A stretch of DNA of 64,000 nt. Origin: Limiplasma sp031549415. GTDB taxonomy: Bacteria > Bacillota > Clostridia > Christensenellales > Aristaeellaceae. The stretch covers positions 62,001 to 126,000 of the forward strand of contig JAVBPU010000004.1 of NCBI GenBank assembly GCA_031549415.1, given 5' to 3'. How positions within the stretch are numbered: the stretch's first letter is position 1; every line of letters starts with the position of its first letter. The translations under genes and the position numbers were made by a program. The notes beneath the pieces are model-generated. The model was not told the origin of the DNA and did not search any database. It saw nothing but the letters and a program-made list of their open reading frames with translations. This document shows positions 1-7,674 of the stretch, piece by piece.

Positions 1-847
1 GAACGGTACAAACAACGTGTCGCTGAACTACGAAGTGACGCGCCTCCCGGGGCACATCACCATCACCCCGCCCAAAAACCTTCCCTACCGGGTGGAATAC
101 TACTTCGATGGCGTTTTGGATTCCAGCCTCACGGAGTATTTCCAGAACCTAACCTATGGGCAGGTGGTTACCATCAGCCCCCCGCAGACCATTGGTGATT
201 TCACCCTCAGCCGTTTCATCTACGGGACCAATCCGGCCGCCGCCGGGCTGACCATTACGCTGGACCCTGATACCAACGTGATCAAGGTGTACTATGAATC
301 TCCGGCGGATGTGCTGTACCACGTTGAGTACTACTACAAAAACGCGGTTACCGGCAACTATGACATGCGCTACCAGGACACAGTGGGCGGCCATAAGGAA
401 GGCGATACCATCCGCAGCATCAGAACCCGTGTGGCGCAGAACGAAATCGCCGGGTACCGTCACCGGCGCACCGATGGCCTTCCGCTGAAGCTACAGCTGG
501 ACGACAGCCAGAACATCATCAAGGTGTACTACGACCCGCTGGCCAACGGAGTCTATACCGTGGAGTACTATTACAACGGCAAGATGGACGCCGCCGCCAC
601 AGAGCGGCTGGCAGGCCAAACCATCGGCAGCGTCATCTCTAGCTACACCGACAAGCCCCGGCAAGGCTATCAGCTGGTCCGCACGGAAAACCTCCCCCTG
701 ACCATCAGCGTGGACCCGGCCAGCAACGTGATCCGCGTGTACTACCAGCGCATTAACAACGGTTTGCGCTATCAAACCATTGTGGAAAGCGAAGTTCCGC
801 TAGGCGCTGGCACAGGCAGCCTCAACGTGGGCGACTGCGCCGTGTAA
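1..847 (+). CDS. MucBP-repeat surface/secreted protein, C-terminal part (5' end outside window)
   Basis: The reading frame is open from base 2, so the gene starts upstream of the window and only the last 281 or so residues are seen. These hold at least three tandem repeats of about 75-80 residues, each opening with a V-E-Y-Y-[FY] strand and closing with N-[VI]-I-[KR]-V-Y-Y, the pattern of MucBP-like beta-grasp repeats of Gram-positive adhesins. No LPxTG motif or terminal membrane helix follows. The protein ends in PLGAG...NVGDCAV, which closely matches the end of the giant adhesin at 37410-47189 (PLGLG...NVGECAE). The next gene is a large solute-binding protein, the same arrangement as at the second adhesin. 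Likely an extracellular adhesin; the ligand is unknown. Confidence 0.8.
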   Translation, partial: NGTNNVSLNYEVTRLPGHITITPPKNLPYRVEYYFDGVLDSSLTEYFQNLTYGQVVTISPPQTIGDFTLSRFIYGTNPAAAGLTITLDPDTNVIKVYYESPADVLYHVEYYYKNAVTGNYDMRYQDTVGGHKEGDTIRSIRTRVAQNEIAGYRHRRTDGLPLKLQLDDSQNIIKVYYDPLANGVYTVEYYYNGKMDAAATERLAGQTIGSVISSYTDKPRQGYQLVRTENLPLTISVDPASNVIRVYYQRINNGLRYQTIVESEVPLGAGTGSLNVGDCAV

Positions 848-857
848 TGGAAACCCT

Positions 858-889
858 AGACCAGAGTGCGCTTGCGTGTGCTCTGGTCT
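858..889 (+). terminator. hairpin between adhesin and solute-binding protein genes
   Basis: A 9-bp stem (AGACCAGAG with CTCTGGTCT) follows the adhesin stop codon by about 10 bases. Only a weak T-run (GTTTT, about 895-900) follows, so it may be a partial terminator or an mRNA-processing hairpin rather than a full stop before the next gene. Confidence 0.5.
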
Positions 890-944
890 TAGGCCGTTTT
901 GAAGGCACTCTGCATTCTAATGAAATGACCAATTGAGGAGAAGC

Positions 945-2876
945 ATGATGAAAAAATTTCTGTTACTGCTCCTATGCGCTTCCATGCTGTTGGGCCTGGT
1001 CCCTTCCGCGCTGGCCCAGGAGGCCAGCGACAAGCCCCTGGTGGTAGGCTCTACCACGCCCATGAGCGGTGATTTTTTCACGGACATGTGGGGCAACAAC
1101 ACCTCCGACATGGACGTGCGCTCGCTGATCAACGGCTACAATACCGTTTCCTGGAACGGGGACGGCAACTATGCCATTGACGCCACCGCCGTCAAAGACA
1201 CGAAAATCACGGAAAAAGGCGGCAACAAAACCTATCAGTTCACCCTGAACGAAAAACTGAAATTCAGCGATGGAACGCCCATCACCGCCAAAGACTATGT
1301 TTTCTCGGTGCTGCTGCTGTGCGATCCCCGGATGACCTGTCTGGGCGCTGTGCCCAGTGCCATGCAACAGCTCAGCGGCATTGAAGCCTACCAAAAGGGC
1401 GTGCTGGCCGGCATGAAAAAGCAAGAAAAGTCCAGCAAGTTCATTGAAATCAAAACGCCCTTCGCCGGGGTCCGGTATATCAACGACCTGCAATTCTCGG
1501 TGACCGTACAAAAAAAGTACCTGCCGTATTTCTATGAGCTGACCCTGGTGAACATCCAGCCTTATCCCCTGCACATCATCGCCCCGGAGTGCGACGTGGT
1601 GGACAAGGGCAAGGGCGCCTATATCACCGGGTCCTTCTCCACCGAGCTGCTGGAAGAAACCGTGCTAAACCCCGAGACGGGGTACCGCTTTCACCCCAAG
1701 GTCACCAGCGGCCCCTATCTGCTGGACCACTTTGACGCGGAAACCCGCGTGGCCACGCTGTCCATCAACCCCGAATACCTGGGCAATTTTGAAGGACAAA
1801 AGCCCACCATCCAAAGGCTGCTCTACCGCTACGCGGACATGGAAACCATGCAGGACGAGCTGCTTACCGGGGAGTTGGACCTGGCCCACAAGGTGACCAA
1901 CGGCGATAAGATCGAAGCCATGCTGGCGATCTCTTCCAAAGGGGAGCTAAGCGCCAGCAATTACCCCCGCACCGGGTACGCCTCCCTGAGCTTTGCCTGC
2001 GAAGCCGGAGCCACCCAGCAGCTGGCCGTCCGGCAGGCGGTGCTGATGTGTGTGGATTTGGAAACCCTTTGCCGAGATTATCTCAAAGGCTATGGCCTGC
2101 CCGTATATGCCTACTATGGCCTGGGCCAGTGGATGGTCAGCCAGGTTCAGGAGCAGCTCATCAGCCTGGCCTCCTACACCTATAGCGTGAACGGCGCCCG
2201 GGCGCTGCTGGTGAAGGACGGCTGGATCTACAACGCGGATGGCAGCCCCTATAACGACATGCAGGGGGGCATCCGTTGCCGCAAGGTCAAGGGGGGCTAT
2301 GAGCAGCTGGTCCTTCGCTGGGCCCTTCCCGAAGAATCCGACGTGGCGGCCCAAATGGCTCCCGGCTTGATCCAAAACCTGGAATCCATTGGCGTGCGGG
2401 TGGAAAAAGCCGTGCTGCCCTTTGAGGAGCTGCTCCAGCACTACTACCGCCAGGTGGACCGGGCGTATGACATGTTCTTTATGGCCACCAACTTCACCCT
2501 GACCTTTGACCCTTACGACACCTACAACATCGCGGACGAATACCAGGGCGTGTTCAACGTCACAGGCCTGCGGGATAAAAAGCTGATGGAGCTGGCGGAA
2601 AACATGCGCCGGACCGAGCCCAACGACCGGGACAGCTACCAGGAAAAGTGGCTGGCCTTCCAAAGATACTGGGTCAAGGTGCTGCCCACCGCGCCGCTGT
2701 ACACCAACATCTATTTTGATTTTTACCGCACGGACCTGCAACAGTACCGGCCCAATTCCAACTGGAGCTGGGGCAACGCCATTTTGTACGCCTACCTGGG
2801 CGAGCCCCAGGCAGACCCTGCCGTGGCCGGGATGCCCCTTGGAGGGCAGGCGCTGGAAGAGGTTCCGGTGCAGTAA
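945..2876 (+). CDS. extracellular solute-binding protein, family 5 (OppA/DppA-like)
   Basis: 643 residues. An ATG at 945 follows GAGGAG at 935-940; the TTG further upstream lies within the ribosome binding site and is rejected. The N-terminus is a signal peptide (basic MMKK, Leu-rich core, then ALAQE) that suits signal peptidase I and lacks the lipobox Cys expected of a Gram-positive binding protein. Family-5 features include Y-x-F-x-L-x-x-x-L-x-F-S-D-G-T-P-I-T-A-K-D near residues 95-120 and HPKVTSGPY. It is clearly paralogous to the protein at 35302-37332, sharing PETGY..HPKVTSG, YPR[TS]G, SFACE.G and GLGQWM or GMGQWM. No permease or ATPase gene is nearby, so this may be an orphan binding protein for peptides or another ligand. 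It follows the adhesin gene by 97 bases. Confidence 0.85.
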   Translation: MMKKFLLLLLCASMLLGLVPSALAQEASDKPLVVGSTTPMSGDFFTDMWGNNTSDMDVRSLINGYNTVSWNGDGNYAIDATAVKDTKITEKGGNKTYQFTLNEKLKFSDGTPITAKDYVFSVLLLCDPRMTCLGAVPSAMQQLSGIEAYQKGVLAGMKKQEKSSKFIEIKTPFAGVRYINDLQFSVTVQKKYLPYFYELTLVNIQPYPLHIIAPECDVVDKGKGAYITGSFSTELLEETVLNPETGYRFHPKVTSGPYLLDHFDAETRVATLSINPEYLGNFEGQKPTIQRLLYRYADMETMQDELLTGELDLAHKVTNGDKIEAMLAISSKGELSASNYPRTGYASLSFACEAGATQQLAVRQAVLMCVDLETLCRDYLKGYGLPVYAYYGLGQWMVSQVQEQLISLASYTYSVNGARALLVKDGWIYNADGSPYNDMQGGIRCRKVKGGYEQLVLRWALPEESDVAAQMAPGLIQNLESIGVRVEKAVLPFEELLQHYYRQVDRAYDMFFMATNFTLTFDPYDTYNIADEYQGVFNVTGLRDKKLMELAENMRRTEPNDRDSYQEKWLAFQRYWVKVLPTAPLYTNIYFDFYRTDLQQYRPNSNWSWGNAILYAYLGEPQADPAVAGMPLGGQALEEVPVQ

Positions 2877-2923
2877 GGCATAAGGCGTATAGGGGTGCAC
2901 CCCCGCGGCTTTATCAAGGCCAG

Positions 2924-2964
2924 AGGGGCAGGTTTCACAGTCACTGTGAAACCTGCCCCTTTTT
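2924..2964. terminator. bidirectional intrinsic terminator
   Basis: A perfect 17-bp stem (2924-2940 with 2944-2960) has a 3-base loop and a T-run on the plus strand. It ends at the stop codon of the converging glycerate kinase gene and can serve both genes. Confidence 0.85.
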
Positions 2965-4115
2965 CATTCCTTTGGCAGCCCCTGGCCGATTTTCAGCAGG
3001 CGGAACATTCTGTCCGCCGCTCCCAAAAACAAGGACCGGGCTTGCTCCATGGCGGTTTCCACCGGCATGGGGGCGTTGATGGTGGTCAGAATGCTGGCCT
3101 CTGCCAAATCATACAATTCTTCTGCCCCCGGCTCCATGCTGCCTACAATCGCTACTACGGGCACCCCCTCCTGGGCGGCCCGCTTGGCGATCCCCGCAGG
3201 TCCCTTGCCAAAGCGGACCGATTGCCCGTCCATGCGCCCCTCCCCGGTCACCACCAGATGAGCCCCGGCCAGCTTCGCCGAAAAATCCACGGCGTCCAGC
3301 ACGGCCTGGATGCCAGACATCAGCCGCGCCCCCAGCACCCCTGCCAGCGCCGCGCCCGCGCCTCCGGCGGCCCCCGCCCCCGGGAAGGAGGAAATGTCCC
3401 GGCCCAGAACCTTTTCCATCACCTGGGCATAATGGGCCATGCCTTGTTCCAGTTCCTGTTGCATCTGGGGCGTGGCTCCCTTCTGCCTGCCATACACCGC
3501 CGTGGCCCCGGTTTCCCCCAGCAAGGGGTTCGTCACATCACAAATCACCCGGATCTCCGCCTGCCCCAAAGCGGGCAGGAGTCCGGAGGCATCTACCTTT
3601 TCCACCCGGGCCAAGTCCTGCCCGGCTCCTGCCAGCGGGCGGCCTTCCCCGTCCCGAAAAACCATGCCCAGCGCCGACAGCAGGCCCATGCCCCCATCGT
3701 TGGTGGCGCTTCCGCCAATGCCCAGCAAAATCTTCCGATAGCCTCTTTCCAGCACATGGCGCAGCATCTCCCCTGTGCCCCGGGAGGTGGCATGCAGCGG
3801 GTCGCGCTCCGTCATGGGCGCCAGCGGCAGCCCGGAGGCCTGCGCCATTTCCAGCACCGCCGTACTGCCATCCTCCAAAATTCCGTAGGTGGCTTCCACG
3901 GGCTGGCCCATGGGGCCAGATACCGTTACGGTCTCCCGGCGGCCCTTCCCCGCCAGCACCAGGGCATCCACTGTGCCCTCCCCCCCGTCCGCCATGGGGA
4001 TGCTAAGAAGCTCCGCCTGGGGAAAGTGCTTTTCTGCCGCCTCGCAGAGCATTTTGCAAATTTCCACGGCGGTCAGCGTTCCCTTAAAGGAATCCGGCGC
4101 AAAGATCAATTTCAT
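2964..4115 (-). CDS. garK: glycerate kinase (type 1, GarK/GlxK family)
   Basis: 383 residues. The chosen ATG (4115) is preceded by GGGGGAG on the minus strand and opens with MKLIFAPDSFKGTLTA, the normal start of the family; the in-frame extension upstream runs into the divergent promoter and is not used. Family hallmarks are ADGGEGTVDAL (about residues 43-53), GGSATNDGGMG (about 130) and VVTGEGRMDGQ (about 285). It phosphorylates glycerate, feeding it to glycolysis in the cytoplasm. It is divergent from the peroxide-type regulator, sharing a 150-base intergenic region, but I see no functional link to it. The symbol follows family resemblance; whether the product is 2- or 3-phosphoglycerate is not visible from sequence. 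Confidence 0.92.
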   Translation of the reverse strand: MKLIFAPDSFKGTLTAVEICKMLCEAAEKHFPQAELLSIPMADGGEGTVDALVLAGKGRRETVTVSGPMGQPVEATYGILEDGSTAVLEMAQASGLPLAPMTERDPLHATSRGTGEMLRHVLERGYRKILLGIGGSATNDGGMGLLSALGMVFRDGEGRPLAGAGQDLARVEKVDASGLLPALGQAEIRVICDVTNPLLGETGATAVYGRQKGATPQMQQELEQGMAHYAQVMEKVLGRDISSFPGAGAAGGAGAALAGVLGARLMSGIQAVLDAVDFSAKLAGAHLVVTGEGRMDGQSVRFGKGPAGIAKRAAQEGVPVVAIVGSMEPGAEELYDLAEASILTTINAPMPVETAMEQARSLFLGAADRMFRLLKIGQGLPKE

Positions 4116-4191
4116 ATTGGATGACTCCCCCACTTCATTTGCATCATCGTACCGCCTGGCCTTTTCCCTGTCAAGTCTTTGGAAAAAGCCC

Positions 4192-4220
4192 TTGACAAAA
4201 ATGGAAAATCCCTCCATAAT
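4192..4220 (+). promoter_or_regulatory. sigma-A promoter of the regulator-catalase operon
   Basis: TTGACA (4192-4197), a 17-base spacer and CATAAT (4215-4220). The predicted start of transcription falls within the dyad at 4224-4242. Confidence 0.8.
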
Positions 4221-4223
4221 AGG

Positions 4224-4242
4224 AATAGGAACAGTTCCTATT
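4224..4242. promoter_or_regulatory. perfect dyad operator, probably for the Fur/PerR-like regulator
   Basis: AATAGGAACAGTTCCTATT is a perfect 9-1-9 inverted repeat just downstream of the -10 box and over the predicted transcription start. Size and symmetry fit a Fur-superfamily operator, and the first gene of the operon encodes such a regulator, so autorepression and co-control of catalase is the simplest reading. The bases differ from the classical PerR box (TTATAATNATTATAA). Confidence 0.7.
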
Positions 4243-4265
4243 CTCGTTACAGACGGAGGTCTTGT

Positions 4266-4643
4266 ATGACCCAAGCCCAGCAACAGATCCTGGCCCTTCT
4301 GCAACGGGCCAACACCCACCTCACGGCGGAACAGGTCCATACCCTGGTCCGGAAGGAGCATCCCAGCGTGTCCTTAAGCACGGTGTACCGCAACCTGACC
4401 CAGTTTGCGGATACGGGAAAGATCCGCCGCATCCGGCGGGCGGGCAGCCAGGATTGCTTTGAAGGGAACCTGACCCCCCACGACCACGCCTACTGCGTCC
4501 TGTGCGGCAGGGTATCGGACTTGCGCATCCCCTCTCTGAAAGGCTTTTTGAAAGAGCATTTCAACCATCCCATCCTTTCCTTTGACCTGCTGGTGAACTA
4601 TGTATGCCCAGATTGCGAGACCCAATCACAAAACAAAACATAG
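4266..4643 (+). CDS. Fur-family transcriptional regulator (PerR-like)
   Basis: 125 residues. The ATG at 4266 has GGAGGT at 4255-4260. An N-terminal winged helix carries the recognition segment S-L-S-T-V-Y-R-N-L (about residues 38-46). A dimerisation domain carries P-H-D-H-A-Y-C, CxxC in CVLCG and CxxC in CPDC, which correspond to the regulatory histidines and the structural zinc site. Coupling to catalase nine bases downstream points to peroxide sensing, by metal-catalysed oxidation if it works as PerR does. Fur or Zur specificity cannot be ruled out from sequence alone. The dyad at 4224-4242 is its likely binding site. Confidence 0.88.
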   Translation: MTQAQQQILALLQRANTHLTAEQVHTLVRKEHPSVSLSTVYRNLTQFADTGKIRRIRRAGSQDCFEGNLTPHDHAYCVLCGRVSDLRIPSLKGFLKEHFNHPILSFDLLVNYVCPDCETQSQNKT

Positions 4644-4652
4644 AAAGGGGTT

Positions 4653-6167
4653 ATGAAAATGGATGACAAAAAGAAACTTACCAACGAAGTAGGCGCGCCG
4701 GTGCCAGACAACGAAAACTCCATCACGGCAGGGCCCAGGGGCCCGGTGGTGATGCAGGATGTTTGGCTGATGGAAAAAATGGCCCACTTCAACCGGGAAG
4801 TGATCCCAGAGCGCCGGATGCATGCCAAGGGCTGGGGCGCCTATGGCCAGCTCACCGTCACCGGGGACATTTCCCAGTATACCAAGGCCAAGGCGCTGCA
4901 GCCCGGCAAGGTCACGGAATGTTTTATCCGCTTTTCCACCGTGGCCGGGGAACGGGGCGCGGCGGACGCGGAGCGGGACATCCGCGGCGTAGCCTGCAAG
5001 TTCTACACCGAGGAAGGCAACTGGGACCTGGTGGGCAACAACACCCCCACCTTCTTCATCCGTGATGTGCATAATTTTTCCGACCTGAACCGGGCCGTCA
5101 AGCGCGACCCCCACACCGGCATGCGCTCCGCCCAAAACAACTGGGACTTTTGGACCTTGCTGCCGGAATGCTTCCACCAAATTACCATCGTGATGTCGGA
5201 CCGGGGCATCCCCGCCACCTTCCGGCACATGCACTTCTTTGGCGAGCACACCTTCTCTTTTTACAACGCCGCCAACCAGCGCTTTTGGTGCAAATTTCAC
5301 TTTAAGACCCAGCAGGGCATCCAAAACCTGAGCAACGAGGAGGCCGCCAAGGTCTGCGGGATGGACCGGGAAAGCCACGGCCGGGATTTGTTTGAATCCA
5401 TTGCCCGGGGTGATTTCCCCAAATGGACGATGTATGTGCAGATCATGACCGAGGAGCAGGCCAAGGCCCATTATGAAAACCCCTTTGACATCACTAAAAT
5501 CTGGCGTCATAAGGAGTTCCCCCTCATCGAGGTGGGCGTGCTGGAACTGAACCGCAACCCGGAAAACTACTTTGCCGAAGTGGAGCAGTCCGCCTTTACC
5601 CCCGCCCATGTGGTGCCGGGCATTGGCTTCTCTCCAGACCGGTTCTTGCAGGGGCGGCTCTTTGCCTACGGCGATGCCCAGCGATACCGCCTGGGGGTGA
5701 ACCATCACCTGATCCCCGTGAACCAAGCCAAATGCGACGTGAACGAGTATCACCGGGACGGCGCCATGCGCACGGACGGCAACCATGGCGGAGCCGTGGC
5801 CTACACCCCCAATAGCCAGGGCATCTGGGCGGCCCAGCCGGAAGTGATGGAGCCGCCGCTGGACCTGGAAGGAGCCATGTACCGCTATGATCCCAAGGAG
5901 GACCCCACCGATGACAACTTCCGGGCGGGCGGGGACCTGTACCGGTTGATGACCGAGGACAAGAGGCTTCTGCTGATCGCCAACACCGCCGCCGACATAG
6001 CCTCGGTGACCCAGAACATCAAGTACCGGCATGCCGTTCACTGCTACCGGGCGGACCCGGACTACGGCCAGCGCATCACCTTGGCCCTGGGGCTGGACAT
6101 GGCCAAGGTACTGGAACTGGCCAAGCTGGATAACAACGCGCTGAATGAGGCCACGAGGCAGCCATGA
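4653..6167 (+). CDS. katA: monofunctional haem catalase
   Basis: 504 residues, the usual length of small-subunit catalases. The ATG follows GAAAGGGG. Motifs: F-N-R-E-V-I-P-E-R-R-M-H-A-K-G with the distal His (about residue 57), G-N-N-T-P-T-F-F-I-R-D with the distal Asn (about 130), and R-L-F-A-Y-G-D-A-Q-R-Y-R-L-G with the proximal haem-ligand Tyr (about 340). It breaks hydrogen peroxide down to water and oxygen in the cytoplasm. It is second in an operon led by the Fur-family regulator, and its TGA overlaps the ATG of the DUF454 gene. A full haem catalase is notable beside so many strictly anaerobic enzymes and suggests aerotolerance or scavenged haem; no haem synthesis gene lies in the window. 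Confidence 0.97.
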   Translation: MKMDDKKKLTNEVGAPVPDNENSITAGPRGPVVMQDVWLMEKMAHFNREVIPERRMHAKGWGAYGQLTVTGDISQYTKAKALQPGKVTECFIRFSTVAGERGAADAERDIRGVACKFYTEEGNWDLVGNNTPTFFIRDVHNFSDLNRAVKRDPHTGMRSAQNNWDFWTLLPECFHQITIVMSDRGIPATFRHMHFFGEHTFSFYNAANQRFWCKFHFKTQQGIQNLSNEEAAKVCGMDRESHGRDLFESIARGDFPKWTMYVQIMTEEQAKAHYENPFDITKIWRHKEFPLIEVGVLELNRNPENYFAEVEQSAFTPAHVVPGIGFSPDRFLQGRLFAYGDAQRYRLGVNHHLIPVNQAKCDVNEYHRDGAMRTDGNHGGAVAYTPNSQGIWAAQPEVMEPPLDLEGAMYRYDPKEDPTDDNFRAGGDLYRLMTEDKRLLLIANTAADIASVTQNIKYRHAVHCYRADPDYGQRITLALGLDMAKVLELAKLDNNALNEATRQP

Positions 6168-6532
6168 ACGCAAAAAACATCTTCCTGACAGCCGCCGGAT
6201 TTCTTCTGCTGGGTCTGGGCGCGGTGGGCGCCTTTGTGCCCATCCTGCCCACCACGCCCTTCGTTCTCACCGCCTCCGCCTGCTTTGCGGGGAACCCCAA
6301 GCTCCGGGGCTGGCTGCTGAAAAGCGCGTTCTTTCAGGAACACCTCACCAACTACCAGCGCCGCACCGGTTTGCAAAAGCGCACGGTGTGCGTCAGCCTC
6401 ACCTTTCTCTGGGGGATGCTTTGCCTGTCCATGGCGCTGAGCGGCAAGCTATGGGTGGTGCTGTTGCTCTGTGGCGTAGGCATCGCTGTGACCCTCCATA
6501 TTCTGTGCATCGCCAGGCCTAAAAAGCGATAA
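6164..6532 (+). CDS. DUF454 (YbaN family) small membrane protein
   Basis: 122 residues. The start ATG overlaps the catalase stop (ATGA), so translation is probably coupled. Family hallmarks are G-x-x-G-A-F-V-P-I-L-P-T-T-P-F and an early hydrophobic segment (about residues 5-35), then two closely spaced helices (about 75-115). The function of DUF454 is not established. Presence in the peroxide operon hints at a membrane role during oxidative stress, but this is inference from context only. Confidence 0.85.
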   Translation: MNAKNIFLTAAGFLLLGLGAVGAFVPILPTTPFVLTASACFAGNPKLRGWLLKSAFFQEHLTNYQRRTGLQKRTVCVSLTFLWGMLCLSMALSGKLWVVLLLCGVGIAVTLHILCIARPKKR

Positions 6533-6546
6533 TCGAAAAAATCATG

Positions 6547-6590
6547 CAAAAGCAAGCGGCAGTGTCGAAACTCACTGCCGCTTGCTTTTG
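6547..6590. terminator. bidirectional intrinsic terminator
   Basis: A perfect 18-bp stem (6547-6564 with 6573-6590) has an 8-base loop between the convergent DUF454 and epimerase genes. The T-run is better on the minus strand (ATTTTTTCG). Confidence 0.85.
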
Positions 6591-6634
6591 TGGCTCTTAT
6601 CGCGTGTTTCGGTTCTTTTGCCGTTTCGACCCTT

Positions 6635-7516
6635 CTAGCCCAAAATCTCCATAGCGAAGGAAAGCGTAAAGCTGTTCCCTGGCGCTAGGACCACGTGGTA
6701 GGGCTTGTCCTCAAAATTTCCGGTTTCGTTTTCAAAGCCGGGTAAGCCGTTCCAAGGTTCCAGGCACAGGTAGTTTCCCTCCTTATGAGGCATGGTCCAC
6801 AGGGCCAGCACCGGGCTTTGGGGAAAGGAAAAGCGGATGCCCTTGCCGGTGCCCCCATGCACCAGGTCCACGCTGCGGCTTGCCAGTCCCCCAAAAATCA
6901 ACGTATCCTTCTGGTCAAAGAGGACATGGCAAAGAGACAAAGTGCGACGGTCTGGCCCTAAATCGACAATTTCCTGCCCGTCCATCAGGCCATTTTGGCT
7001 GCATAGCAGGCTTTTGCCCTCCTCGGGCTTTTCAAAGCGCACCACATAGTCCGAAAACGCCTCCCCCTGGTTCATGGGGCAGGCAAAGGCCGGGTGGCCG
7101 CCCAACGTGAAGGGCATCACCGTTTCCCCTGTGTTTTCCACAGCCAGCTCCGTAGAGAATCCCTCCGGCAGCAGACGGTGGGTGACGGTGAGGGCGAAGG
7201 GGAAGGGGTACACGCTCCGGGTCTGCTCATCATCGGTGATACCGAGCGTGCAAAAATCCTGGCCTTGCCGCAAAACCACAAAGGGCTTGTTCTGCACAAA
7301 GCCGTGCTTGGGCACCGCGTAAGGCACACCGCCGATGCGCACCTGCCCCTCCTTCAGCTTGCCGATCACCGGAAACAAAACTGGGGCCACCTTCCCCCAC
7401 ACCGCCGGGTCCCCGCTCCATAGCCGCTGCCGTCCCTGCCGGTCACAGTAGGCCATCATCTGCGCTCCCATCGGGTCCACCCGCATCCACGCGCCATCTT
7501 TTCGCAGCTCGATCAA
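6635..7516 (-). CDS. aldose 1-epimerase family protein (LacX-like)
   Basis: 293 residues. The start is TTG (7516) with GGGGG eight bases before it. The galactose-mutarotase-like beta-sandwich is recognisable from P-V-L-F-P-V-I-G (about residue 45), K-H-G-F-V-Q-N-K-P-F (about 68, catalytic-type His) and G-G-H-P-A-F-A-C-P (about 135). The shorter length and KHGF pattern fit the LacX subgroup more than classical GalM. It probably interconverts sugar anomers in the cytoplasm; the substrate is not visible. It stands alone on the minus strand, divergent from the glycosyltransferase. Confidence 0.85.
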   Translation of the reverse strand: MIELRKDGAWMRVDPMGAQMMAYCDRQGRQRLWSGDPAVWGKVAPVLFPVIGKLKEGQVRIGGVPYAVPKHGFVQNKPFVVLRQGQDFCTLGITDDEQTRSVYPFPFALTVTHRLLPEGFSTELAVENTGETVMPFTLGGHPAFACPMNQGEAFSDYVVRFEKPEEGKSLLCSQNGLMDGQEIVDLGPDRRTLSLCHVLFDQKDTLIFGGLASRSVDLVHGGTGKGIRFSFPQSPVLALWTMPHKEGNYLCLEPWNGLPGFENETGNFEDKPYHVVLAPGNSFTLSFAMEILG

Positions 7517-7602
7517 GGCATGTCCCCCTTTTCTTTTCCAAGGTTTTCGTTGCAGGCTTTCTTCGCTATGCTGCCGATTTCCTTCTCATTCCCTGCTTTT
7601 TG

Positions 7603-7631
7603 TTGCTAAACCGCCCCAAATCAGGTACACT
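7603..7631 (+). promoter_or_regulatory. probable promoter of the glycosyltransferase gene
   Basis: TTGCTA (7603-7608), a 17-base spacer and TACACT (7626-7631), lying 44 bases before the start codon. Confidence 0.55.
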
Positions 7632-7674
7632 ACGGGCAGAAGGAGCTTTGTCCCCGCAGAAAGGCAGGTGCCCA

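Noticed and set aside
2895..4124. 409-codon frame opposite glycerate kinase
   Set aside because: Pro/Gly/His-rich shadow; it also runs through the bidirectional terminator.
4626..6173. Long open frame opposite the catalase gene on the minus strand
   Set aside because: It is a shadow of the catalase frame in GC-rich DNA; its translation is His/Val/Gly-rich without recognisable domains, and the plus-strand gene is unambiguous.
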